Source: Acidobacteriota bacterium
Lineage (GTDB): Bacteria > Acidobacteriota > Blastocatellia > Pyrinomonadales > Pyrinomonadaceae
Assembly (NCBI GenBank): GCA_020199775.1
Contig: JAIVJZ010000044.1
Span: 1-64,000, forward strand
Length of the DNA stretch: 64,000 bases
Reading direction: 5' to 3'
The notes beneath the pieces are model-generated. The model saw only the letters and a program-made list of their open reading frames with translations, was not told where the DNA came from and searched no databases. Within the stretch, counting starts at the first letter, position 1. Each line of letters begins with the position of its first letter. This document shows, one piece after another, positions 54,973 to 62,550 of this stretch. A program made the position numbers and the translations under genes.

Positions 54973-57210
54973 TCACACGCCGAGCGTGACGTGCAGAATT
55001 TCCGCAGGTTCGCTCGCCGCCGCGCCGGTGTAAATTCTCTGCGCGTATTCCTGCACCATGCGGTCGCTGTTGAAGGCGGGCACGAGCGTCTCGATGGCGC
55101 GCTTCATCATCCTGACCCAGCGGCGCGGGATGCCGCCCGCGTCGCGCTCGTAGTAGGCGGGCACGAGTTGTTCTTCGAGCAACCCGTAGAGGGATTCCGC
55201 GTCGCGCATGTCCTCTTCGTGGCTCTCGCCTTCGGCGTGCATGTCGGCGATGGCCCAGCCGTTCGTGCCGTCGTATCCTTCCGGCCACCAGCCGTCGAGG
55301 ATGGAGAAATTCAGCCCGCCGTTCATCGCCACCTTCTCGCCGCTCGTGCCCGACGCTTCGAGCGGGCGGCGCGGCACGTTCAACCACACGTCAACGCCCT
55401 GCACGAGTTTGCGCGCGATCTCCTGATCGTAGTCTTGCAGAAAGACCGTGCGGTTGACGACTTGCGGGTCGAGTTTCCAGAGCGCGAGTTGCTGCAAAAT
55501 TTGCTTCGCGCCCTGATCCTGCGGGTGCGCCTTGCCTGCGAAGACGAATTGGACGGGACGGTCTGCGTCGTTGATCAACTTCAGCAGGCGGTCGGGGTCG
55601 GTCAGGATCAAACTCCAACGCTTGTAGGCCGCGACCCTGCGTGCGAAGCCGATAGTCAGCGCATCGGGGTCGAAAGTCCGGCGCGCCGCCTCGACAAACT
55701 CCATGCCCTCGCCGCGCTGGAGCCGCGCGAAGTATTGCCTCTCGCGGATAAAGGCGATGAGCTTCTGCTTCATCAGACTGTGGACGCGCCACAGTTCTTC
55801 GTCGGGGATGTTCGCCACGCCGCGCCGCCACACTTCCGGATCGCACTCGTGCTCCTCCCAATCGGGCGCGACGTGTTTTTCGTATAGGCCGCGCAAGAGC
55901 GGCGATACCCACGTCGGCGCGTGGACGCCGTTCGTCACCGAGGTGATCGGCACTTCCTCCACGCCGAGTTCGGGAAACATCTTCTGCCACAACTCGCGCG
56001 ACACTTCGCCGTGCTTGCGGCTCACGCCGTTCGTCGTGCGGCACATCTTCAAGGCGAGCGGGGTCAATCCGAAGAGTTCCTCCTCGTCGCCCGCACGGAC
56101 GCGGCCGAGATCGAGAAACTGTTCGTGCGTCAGCGTGAGCGATTCCGTGTAGCCGCGCCCGAAACAATGCTCGACGAGCGACGGCAGAAATTCGTCGTGA
56201 CCGGCGGCCACCGGCGTGTGCGTCGTGAACACGCAACGGGCGCGCACCTCTTTGGCCGCGTCCGCGAAGGCCTTGCCCTGAGCCACCAACTCGCGCGTGA
56301 GTTCGAGGGTGAGAAAAGCCGAGTGGCCTTCGTTGAGGTGGAAGACGTGCGGCTCGACGCCGAGTTTGCGGAGCAGGCGGACGCCGGCGATGCCTAAGAC
56401 CATCTCCTGCACGCAGCGCGTCTCGCGGTCGCCGCCGTAGAGATGGCCTGTAATGAGTCGATCAATGTGGTCGTTCTCTTCGAGGTTCGAGTCGAGCAGG
56501 TATAACTTCACGCGCCCGATCTCCACCTGCCACGCCTGAAAGCGCACGAGGCGGCCGCGTATTTCCAGTTCGACGCGCAAGGGCTGGCCGGTCTCCGCGT
56601 CGTTCAAAAGTTGGATGGGGAGTTTGGCCGGATTGATCGTGCCGTAATGTTCTTCCTGCCAACCGTCGCGGCGCAGGCGTTGGCGAAAGTAGCCGTGATG
56701 ATAGAGCAGCCCGACGGCGACGAGCGGGACGCCGAGGTCGCTGGCGGATTTGAGATGATCGCCCGCCAGCATGCCGAGGCCGCCGGAGTAGAGCGGCAAC
56801 GAAGTGTGAACGCCGAACTCGGCGCAAAAATAAGCGACCGGGTTTTCGTGCGTCAGTCCCGGCGCACCCTCGCGCGCCCAAGTCTTCGTCTGCGGGTTCA
56901 TGTAGCGCGTGAATCGCTCGCCGAGCACACGCACGCGCTCGATGTACATGGGATCGGTCGCCATTTGCATCAAGCGATACTCGGACACGTCGAGCAGCAG
57001 GCAGCGCGGGTTCAACTCGCACTCTTCCCACACCTGCGGATCGAGATCACGGAAGACCGCCGCGCCGTCGGCCGCCCAACTCCACCAGTAATTCCAAGAC
57101 ACACGCCCCAACGCGCTCAACGTTTCGGGCAACTCGCGCCCCAACTTATTTTCCACGTGTTCGATTTCCTCAAAACTCGCCCGCCCCCGCTTCCCGGTGG
57201 TTAACGACAT
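54973..57210 (-). CDS. glgP: alpha-glucan phosphorylase (MalP/GlgP short type)
   Basis: 745 residues from ATG 57210 (an upstream TTG at 57252 is less likely). It releases glucose-1-phosphate from glycogen or maltodextrin. Recognised features: NYWWSWAADGAAVFRDLDPQ at the N-terminus (the DUF3417 cap), AYFCAEFGVHTSLPLYSGGL, TTHTPVAAGHDEF, TNGVHAPTW, RVAAYKRWSL, the PLP-lysine region GTSGEKVAMNGGLN (about 620), and LDGWWPEGYDG. The DUF3417 cap marks the short-type enzymes common outside enterobacteria. No other glg gene is adjacent. Confidence 0.97.
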   Translation of the reverse strand: MSLTTGKRGRASFEEIEHVENKLGRELPETLSALGRVSWNYWWSWAADGAAVFRDLDPQVWEECELNPRCLLLDVSEYRLMQMATDPMYIERVRVLGERFTRYMNPQTKTWAREGAPGLTHENPVAYFCAEFGVHTSLPLYSGGLGMLAGDHLKSASDLGVPLVAVGLLYHHGYFRQRLRRDGWQEEHYGTINPAKLPIQLLNDAETGQPLRVELEIRGRLVRFQAWQVEIGRVKLYLLDSNLEENDHIDRLITGHLYGGDRETRCVQEMVLGIAGVRLLRKLGVEPHVFHLNEGHSAFLTLELTRELVAQGKAFADAAKEVRARCVFTTHTPVAAGHDEFLPSLVEHCFGRGYTESLTLTHEQFLDLGRVRAGDEEELFGLTPLALKMCRTTNGVSRKHGEVSRELWQKMFPELGVEEVPITSVTNGVHAPTWVSPLLRGLYEKHVAPDWEEHECDPEVWRRGVANIPDEELWRVHSLMKQKLIAFIRERQYFARLQRGEGMEFVEAARRTFDPDALTIGFARRVAAYKRWSLILTDPDRLLKLINDADRPVQFVFAGKAHPQDQGAKQILQQLALWKLDPQVVNRTVFLQDYDQEIARKLVQGVDVWLNVPRRPLEASGTSGEKVAMNGGLNFSILDGWWPEGYDGTNGWAIADMHAEGESHEEDMRDAESLYGLLEEQLVPAYYERDAGGIPRRWVRMMKRAIETLVPAFNSDRMVQEYAQRIYTGAAASEPAEILHVTLGV

Positions 57211-57273
57211 CTTTAGCGACCAGCGCCACTTGAATCGCAAAACTACCGGCAAGCGAAGACGGGCGACGGGCTG

Positions 57274-57846
57274 TTATTCAAATTTATGATTGCGTAAAAA
57301 AATCTCCGCGCTCGGCGGCGAAAAAAATATCAGCCGAACTTCTCCGAGTTTATCGCGCGCCGCCGACGCCTCCGCGCCGCCGCTCTCTGTTGTCAAAAAT
57401 TCTCGAATCGCCTCGGACGCCACCTGCGCCGCCTTATCCGGCGGGTAGCCGTAGGCCCCCGTCGAGATGGCGGGAAAAGCTATCGAGGCGAGCCCGTGTT
57501 CGACGGCCAGCGCGAGCGAGTTGCGGTAGCAGGCGGCGAGCAGTTCGGCCTCGCTTCCCGCGTGCTGTTCCCAGATGGGGCCGACCGTGTGGATCACGTA
57601 GCGCGCCGGAAGCCGCCCGCCCGTCGTGATGACGGCCTCGCCCGTCGGCAACCCTCCGGGGTAGCGCGTGTCGCGGAGACGGCGACACTCTTCGAGAATC
57701 TGCGCCCCGCCCGCGCGGTGTATCGCGCCGTCCACGCCGCTGCCGCCGAGCAGCGTCGAATTCGCGGCGTTCACTAAAGCGTCCGTCGCTTGCCGCGTTA
57801 TATCGCCGACGACGACGCTCACGCGCCCCTGCAAGAAACTATTCAT
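57274..57846 (-). CDS. macrodomain ADP-ribose hydrolase
   Basis: 190 residues from ATG 57846. [20 protein letters not shown] and [16 protein letters not shown] are the ADP-ribose-binding loops of MacroD-type hydrolases; [20 protein letters not shown] and [20 protein letters not shown] complete the domain. Such enzymes remove O-acetyl-ADP-ribose or mono-ADP-ribose from substrates. Catalytic-site Asn and Asp are present. It lies 63 bp upstream of glgP (same strand). Confidence 0.94.
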   Translation of the reverse strand: MNSFLQGRVSVVVGDITRQATDALVNAANSTLLGGSGVDGAIHRAGGAQILEECRRLRDTRYPGGLPTGEAVITTGGRLPARYVIHTVGPIWEQHAGSEAELLAACYRNSLALAVEHGLASIAFPAISTGAYGYPPDKAAQVASEAIREFLTTESGGAEASAARDKLGEVRLIFFSPPSAEIFLRNHKFE

Positions 57847-58053
57847 TGTTTGATCAGGCAACGAAGTGTAACACCGTTCGGCCTGAAAATCAGGTCGCGA
57901 AAGAGCCTGCGTCCGGTCGGTCGCCGGGGAAAGATTGACGCCGGGGAGAAGGTCAGTTCGCAGCCCGCTCGATGTTCTTTGAGAGACGGGCGGCGGCGAG
58001 TCGTGCCACTACATTTTTGTTCGGGAGATGGTGAATCGCGGGAGTGTTCCGGT

Positions 58054-58401
58054 TTAATCTTCGCCCTCCGCCTCTTCGCGCGGCTCGACGCTGATTTCAT
58101 CGAACATGCCGTGGCGCGCGAGGGCTTCGGCGACGCCCTTCGACTTGTGCTCGGTGAGCGGGTGCTCGGGGTCGAGGCTCGCAATCTCGAACAACTCTTC
58201 GTCCAACAGGCGCACGCCGAGCATGCCGAGAGAGACGCCGGGCACAACTTCGATCTCTTTCAGATTGTGTATGCGAAAATTGCCCGTCTGCTCAACCCAA
58301 TCTTCCAGAAACGGATCGCGCAGCGCGTGTTCAGCCTCCGACTCCGTCAGGTATGGGCCTTCAACAATCAGGCAGTATTCGCGGCCGCTTTTAGTCTTCA
58401 T
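58054..58401 (-). CDS. hypothetical protein
   Basis: 115 residues, acidic, soluble. MKTKSGREYCLIVEGPYLTE, then EDWVEQTGNFRIHNLKEIEV and FEIASLDPEHPLTEHKSKGV. No family recognised. It lies in a spacer-rich stretch between the macrodomain gene and the VWA gene. Confidence 0.75.
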   Translation of the reverse strand: MKTKSGREYCLIVEGPYLTESEAEHALRDPFLEDWVEQTGNFRIHNLKEIEVVPGVSLGMLGVRLLDEELFEIASLDPEHPLTEHKSKGVAEALARHGMFDEISVEPREEAEGED

Positions 58402-58483
58402 CTTCTACCACTGCTGAGGCGAGCCGCCCGTCGCGGGAACCGCCGCGGGGTGCGCTATGGTGTGGCTAACTTTAACACCTGTC

Positions 58484-58529
58484 GGCGGCGGGCGGCAAAA
58501 CTTTTTCGCGGGCGGCGGGCGGCAAAACT
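58484..58529. repeat. 19-bp direct repeat upstream of the hypothetical gene at 58054
   Basis: GGCGGCGGGCGGCAAAACT occurs perfectly at 58484-58502 and 58511-58529, 27 bp apart. It sits 83-128 bp before the start of the gene ending at 58054 (start 58401) and could be an operator pair or a slippage duplicate. Confidence 0.75.
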
Positions 58530-58546
58530 GCCCGGCAAAAGAAAGA

Positions 58547-58581
58547 GACGCCGCCGGGAGTTATCGACTCCGGGCGGCGTC
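58547..58581 (-). terminator. hairpin terminator of the VWA gene
   Basis: GACGCCGCCGGGAG pairs with CTCCGGGCGGCGTC (one mismatch) around a 7-base loop, 45 bp after the VWA gene stop. Confidence 0.75.
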
Positions 58582-58625
58582 TGAAAAGTTCTTGTCGAGC
58601 GAGCGCGGCGCGCGCAGTTGAAAAG

Positions 58626-59357
58626 TTAGTGGGCTGTATCCGCGCCGTTGAGTGTCCGGCTCAGACGCTCGAAGTATGCGTTGAAGGTGACGAAGCTCGT
58701 ACCCTGAAAGAAGGCGCGGCCGCCCGTCTCATTCGAGATTCGGTTGAGCGCGCTCTGGCCGAAACTGACCGCCTGACGGTTGTAGCTGGTGAGACCGACC
58801 GAAGGCGCGTAGAAAGAGTAGACGGCAACGTTGCGGCGTTTCGCTTCGCGCACGGCACGTTCCATGTCGACGCTGTTGACGCTGCTGAGCGAGTCGAACC
58901 CGCGCGACGTGTCGAGGCCGTCCGAGATGAGCAGCACGGCGTTGCGGCTCTGACCTTCCGCCTCGAAGCGGCGCAGGGCTTCGATCACCTGCACGTAAGG
59001 GTTGTAAGGCGCGGCGTACACGTTCCCGGCGGGGATACGCAACGCGCGCCCGGCCTGCTCCAAGTCTTCCGTAAACGTCTGTCGCACCTGCAATGAACCG
59101 CTCGTCAAATAGCCGACCATCACGCGCGAACCCGCGGGCAGCGTGCGAATAAACTCGCGCGTCACGTCAATCTCATTCCCCACGCGCGAGACGAGATCGT
59201 CCTGCACGAGAATGGCGAGATTGAGCGGCGCGCCGCCGACACTACGGAACGCGCGCTTATCCTTCTTGTCCGCGCCCGCACCGGCAAACGCCGGAACGGC
59301 GACGGCGAGCAACACGAGAGCCGCAAACGCCGAAAAGATTTTTCTGTTATTAAACAT
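58626..59357 (-). CDS. exported VWA domain protein
   Basis: 243 residues. Signal peptide (FSAFAALVLLAVAVPAFAGA), then a von Willebrand A-like fold: LNLAILVQDDLVSRVGNEID, FIRTLPAGSRVMVGYL, RNAVLLISDGLDTSRGF. The MIDAS start is QDD instead of DxSxS, and the last motif SDGLDT is intact, so metal binding may be weak or altered. VWA proteins mediate protein interaction at the envelope. Alone on its strand. Followed by a terminator at 58547. Confidence 0.9.
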   Translation of the reverse strand: MFNNRKIFSAFAALVLLAVAVPAFAGAGADKKDKRAFRSVGGAPLNLAILVQDDLVSRVGNEIDVTREFIRTLPAGSRVMVGYLTSGSLQVRQTFTEDLEQAGRALRIPAGNVYAAPYNPYVQVIEALRRFEAEGQSRNAVLLISDGLDTSRGFDSLSSVNSVDMERAVREAKRRNVAVYSFYAPSVGLTSYNRQAVSFGQSALNRISNETGGRAFFQGTSFVTFNAYFERLSRTLNGADTAH

Positions 59358-59553
59358 ATCGTTTCCCCTAAACCCGAATTTCTCTGCAAAAATTCGGGCA
59401 CAAACCTGTCAAAAACACCCCTTGTTCGCAAGAAAACGCGCCGGCGATAACCGCCCGCCGCGCGCTCCGGTATTTACCTTTCGCGCAATCACACGCGAAT
59501 CATTTTGGCAAAACTAAGATGCGCAAGGGTGCGCGCGGGATGGCTTGAAATTA

Positions 59554-59638
59554 AGAGATGAGGGTGGGGGGATGAAAGAAAGCCTTCAATCGCTTAAGTG
59601 CTTTCTTACTTCATCCCTCATCCCTCTTGCCCTCATCC
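59554..59638. repeat. heptad-like inverted repeat (GATGAGG type, R14)
   Basis: GATGAGGGTGGGGGGATGAAAGAAAGC (left arm from about 59556, written here in two parts: GATGAGGGTGGGG, GGATGAAAGAAAGC) pairs imperfectly with 59600-59638 (ATCCCTC units). It ends at the stop of the DUF393 gene and lies 3' to it and 5' to the VWA gene. Confidence 0.75.
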
Positions 59639-60049
59639 CTACTTTTTGTGTAACTGGCAGACGCCTTCGGCGTCGCAGGGCGGGGGTATGCCGAAGATTT
59701 GATAGCGGCGTTTGGCGACCTGGCGGTAGAAGATTGGGCCGAGCGCGGTAAAAGGCCGGCGTGAGAAAAGCCACGCCAGCCGGCGAAAGCGCGGGAGCAC
59801 GCGCAAGACCTCGATCCACGCGAAGAAGCCTTTCGACCATGCGCCGTCGCCTTTGCGGCGCGTGTACATCTCTTCGGCCAACTGCGCGTGCGTGTAAGGC
59901 GCGGCGCGCCTGAGGGCTTCGGGCGAATTCAGGTCGAGCCATTCGAGACGCCGTTCACGGTCGAAAGGTTCGACGCGCGCGCGCATCCACAGGCAGAGCG
60001 GGCACTGCCCGTCCGTGTAAACCTCCAACTGAGCCGCCGTCTCGTTCAA
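59639..60049 (-). CDS. DUF393 (DCC family) thiol-disulphide protein
   Basis: 136 residues starting at TTG 60049. EVYTDGQCPLCLWMRARVEP carries the CxxC pair of the DCC/DUF393 family, a thioredoxin-fold group linked to thiol-disulphide chemistry. RRLEWLDLNSPEALR and FSRRPFTALGPIFYRQVAKR complete the fold. The start TTG overlaps the previous gene's TGA by two bases (…AATTGAAC…), so translation is coupled. The upstream frame extension is noncoding. Confidence 0.82.
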   Translation of the reverse strand: MNETAAQLEVYTDGQCPLCLWMRARVEPFDRERRLEWLDLNSPEALRRAAPYTHAQLAEEMYTRRKGDGAWSKGFFAWIEVLRVLPRFRRLAWLFSRRPFTALGPIFYRQVAKRRYQIFGIPPPCDAEGVCQLHKK

Positions 60050-60204
60050 TTGCTTTCTTCCGTGACCGAGCGCGGCGCGCGCCCCGCGAAATACTGTCCC
60101 TCTGCGAGACGCCGCCGCAATTTGCGCTGGTTGACGAGCAGCATCCCGATGGCGAAGAGTTGCAAGACCTCCACGCCCGCCCACAACATGACCAGAAATC
60201 TCAT
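60046..60204 (-). CDS. 52-residue single-helix membrane protein
   Basis: A small gene: MRFLVMLWAGVEVLQLFAIG then MLLVNQRKLRRRLAEGQYFA and GRAPRSVTEESN. One membrane helix at 4-24 and a basic C-terminus. A perfect Shine-Dalgarno (GGAGGTGA, seven bases before ATG 60204) is embedded in the stop of the SPFH gene, and its own stop overlaps the DUF393 start. Strong coupling and good ribosome site support a real gene of unknown function, probably working with the SPFH protein. Confidence 0.75.
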   Translation of the reverse strand: MRFLVMLWAGVEVLQLFAIGMLLVNQRKLRRRLAEGQYFAGRAPRSVTEESN

Positions 60205-60211
60205 CCTCTCG

Positions 60212-61045
60212 TCACCTCCCCGCCGGAACTTGCAACTGCACGCCTTGCCCGCCGCCGTACAGGATCGTCAACGCGCCCTGATGGTTCTTGATGCCTTCGG
60301 AGCGCGCGCGCTCGATTTCGAGTTGGAGTTCGAGCCGCTTGATGTCGAGCAGGGCGGGGTTGGCGTAAGTCTGCGCCTCGATCTGTTTGGTCTGGGCGGA
60401 GATTTTGGCGGCTTCGAGTTTGGCCTCCTCGGCCTGCTTCTGTTTCTCGTTGGCGACCACCTCCGAGGCGGCAGCTTCGATGCGGTCGTCCGCGAAGTCC
60501 GGGTTTCCGAGTTGCACGCTCTCCATCACGAGTTGGAGTTGGCTGGCGAGTTGCGGCTTGAGCGCATCGACGATGCGCTTCTGAATCCCCTCCTGGTTCG
60601 CGTAAATCTCGTAGGCGTTAAACTCCGAGAAGGCGTTGCGCGCCTCGGTCTGCAACAAGCCTTTGAGAATCTCGTTTCGCCGCTTGTGGCGTTCCGCTTC
60701 GTCGAAACTGTACTTGCGCACGTACTCTTCGACCTTCGTGGCGTCGGTGAAAGCCGTCACGTCGATGTTGACGTTCAACGCCGCGTTGTCCTTGCTCGTG
60801 ACGCGCACGGGCGCGCTCTCGGTGAACGACCTGATGTTGACTTCATGACTCTCCCGACCGGGCGCGAGCGTCGTGAACCAGCCGTCCGAGGGCGCGTAGA
60901 CGCGCTCGATGCGGCCGAAGTAAGTGACGACCTTGACCGTCCCCTCCTGCGCGTAATCGATATTGGCGTACGCGGTCGCCGTCCCGACCAAAACCACGAT
61001 AATCAGTAGCACAATCCCCGCGATGAGGTATCTGCTGCTCGTCAT
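60212..61045 (-). CDS. SPFH/prohibitin domain membrane protein
   Basis: 277 residues from ATG 61045 (AAAGGAG upstream). One N-terminal membrane helix (LIAGIVLLIIVVLVGTATAY), then an SPFH domain (about 30-190: GTVKVVTYFGRIERVYAPSD, ALNVNIDVTAF) and a helical coiled-coil tail (EKQKQAEEAKLEAAKISAQT). Prohibitin-type scaffold of the membrane, probably forming rings. First gene of a three-gene operon. The 19-residue upstream extension has no conservation. Confidence 0.92.
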   Translation of the reverse strand: MTSSRYLIAGIVLLIIVVLVGTATAYANIDYAQEGTVKVVTYFGRIERVYAPSDGWFTTLAPGRESHEVNIRSFTESAPVRVTSKDNAALNVNIDVTAFTDATKVEEYVRKYSFDEAERHKRRNEILKGLLQTEARNAFSEFNAYEIYANQEGIQKRIVDALKPQLASQLQLVMESVQLGNPDFADDRIEAAASEVVANEKQKQAEEAKLEAAKISAQTKQIEAQTYANPALLDIKRLELQLEIERARSEGIKNHQGALTILYGGGQGVQLQVPAGR

Positions 61046-61310
61046 TGAAGCTCCTTTGTTGATGTCTACAATTTCCGGCCACATGTTCTTGCTCTTTTTC
61101 ATCTCTATTCTTAATACGAATGTAACCGGTGAAAGTTGTTACAGCACTGTTAATTCCCTGCCCGCAGGCGTTCGGAGCATTACTCGCACGTCCTTTTGCC
61201 GTCCTACCGCCAGCGGGCTTTACCACTCCCTACCAACATGCCTACCACGACGCCAATCCGACACTGAGAGTTAACTGTCGGGCGACTCACATCGGAGTGG
61301 CTTTGACACA

Positions 61311-61354
61311 AAAGCACAGGGCGATGAGTTCTCAAACTCATCGCCCTGTGCTTT
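61311..61354 (-). terminator. hairpin terminator
   Basis: A 20-bp perfect stem (AAAGCACAGGGCGATGAGTT and complement) with a 4-base loop, 18 bp after the stop at 61373 of the small membrane gene. Confidence 0.85.
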
Positions 61355-61372
61355 CGCATATCCTAATGATAA

Positions 61373-61735
61373 CTAATTGCCGCCTGTCGCATGGGCTGCC
61401 CCACTTGCAGGCCGCTCCGAGAGCTTTCTATCGATTGAATCAAGCTTCGTCTCGATTACGCCGAGCCGTGCCGTCAGGCTATCTTTTGATTCCAGGACAA
61501 TGCTATAAAGTTTGTCCGTTTTCTCTGTATTTTGCTTAAGAGATGTGCTGAGACTGCCGAGCCAGTAGGCAAAACCAAGAACGACAACAAGTGACAGCCC
61601 TGAAAGTAGATTTAGAACCCAGGTAGGGAAAGTAGCAAACCACGGCTTAGACACATCAAGCGCAGCAAGACGTTCTTCAAGCTGATGCAACCGCTCCTCT
61701 ACGCCCAACGATGACGGCGGTGTTCTCGCTGCCAT
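61373..61735 (-). CDS. hypothetical membrane protein with coiled-coil tail
   Basis: 120 residues: a helical N-terminus (VEERLHQLEERLAALDVS), one membrane segment (VLNLLSGLSLVVVLGFAYWL) and a coiled-coil tail (LGVIETKLDSIDRKLSER). Codon use is less GC-rich than neighbours. It is in an A+T-rich block (about 61.1-62.5 kb), suggesting a more recent arrival. No named family. Confidence 0.7.
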   Translation of the reverse strand: MAARTPPSSLGVEERLHQLEERLAALDVSKPWFATFPTWVLNLLSGLSLVVVLGFAYWLGSLSTSLKQNTEKTDKLYSIVLESKDSLTARLGVIETKLDSIDRKLSERPASGAAHATGGN

Positions 61736-61855
61736 AAAGCTCCTTGCTTCACAGATCGCTCAAACGTCTCACGAAAAATTTTCGCGCGACTGAGCCTGAC
61801 TTCTGTGTTAGCATGTCAAACACACTATGCCCGTAAATGACACGAGGCTTGTGTA

Positions 61856-61904
61856 AAGGCTGCTTGGGTGGGTCGCCAAACCTAAACCCCAAGCGGCCTT
61901 TTTT
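61856..61904 (+). terminator. strong rho-independent terminator with no annotated upstream gene
   Basis: AAGGCTGCTTGGG (61856-61868) pairs with CCCAAGCGGCCTT (61888-61900; one G-U pair) followed by six T. On the plus strand the only thing upstream is the 100 bp divergent region before the gene at 61373; a short noncoding transcript is possible but no clear promoter is seen. Confidence 0.7.
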
Positions 61905-62550
61905 CTTCAGTGGCTAGTTAAAGGAGATTGCTATGCTCTCCTCATCGATAAAAATTGTCGATTTCGTTTAAAACCTAAACTAAGACTTAAACCGTTTGCG
62001 CCAAGATGCTCTGAAAAATCCACTTCTAGCCACTCTCTCTCACTCAATCAAGGATGGTACGCCCCACTATCAGACAGTGTCAAGAGCAAAAACAACGTCG
62101 AACAGTTAATTTTAAGCACTATTTGGTGCATATTATAGCTCTCCGAAGCTGAATTGCTTAAGCGCGAAGTCAAAAAGCCGACAGCGCGATGCATTTGGAC
62201 GAAAGTCTCCGGCTCGTCAAACCCTCTATGTTCAATCGCGGCCATTTATTGCGCTGGCGAAGAGCAAACTTCAGCAGTTTTTGGCAGCGCCGCGCCTTCC
62301 TGAAATGCGCAAACGATTCTTCTCAACTTATGTTTGCAGGCCAACATCACGCGGGAGTTTTTTGAGCATAGGTAATAAATGAGAAATTCGCCTTCCCGCG
62401 CCCGCTTGCTTTCCCCCCCCTGCTCGGATAAATTTGCCCTACACCCGGAGCGCGACGCCGCCACTCTTTTAAGCATTCTGTCAGCCCAACAGCGGCTCGC
62501 TTTTTCTCGGCGCAATTCAATCCCTCTGAAAGGATGCTTTTCTTCCGCCT
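61905..62550. other. A+T-richer intergenic stretch without a convincing gene
   Basis: Visibly lower GC than the rest of the window. The only open frames are short (for example 62048-62245 on the minus strand, 65 codons), without ribosome site or recognisable sequence. I see no tRNA, IS terminal repeats or long repeats. Could be decayed horizontally acquired DNA, or hold a regulatory region for the EF-G-like gene. Confidence 0.5.

Noticed and set aside
62048-62245. 65-codon minus-strand open frame
   Set aside because: No ribosome site, no recognised sequence, in an A+T-rich spacer where short open frames are expected.
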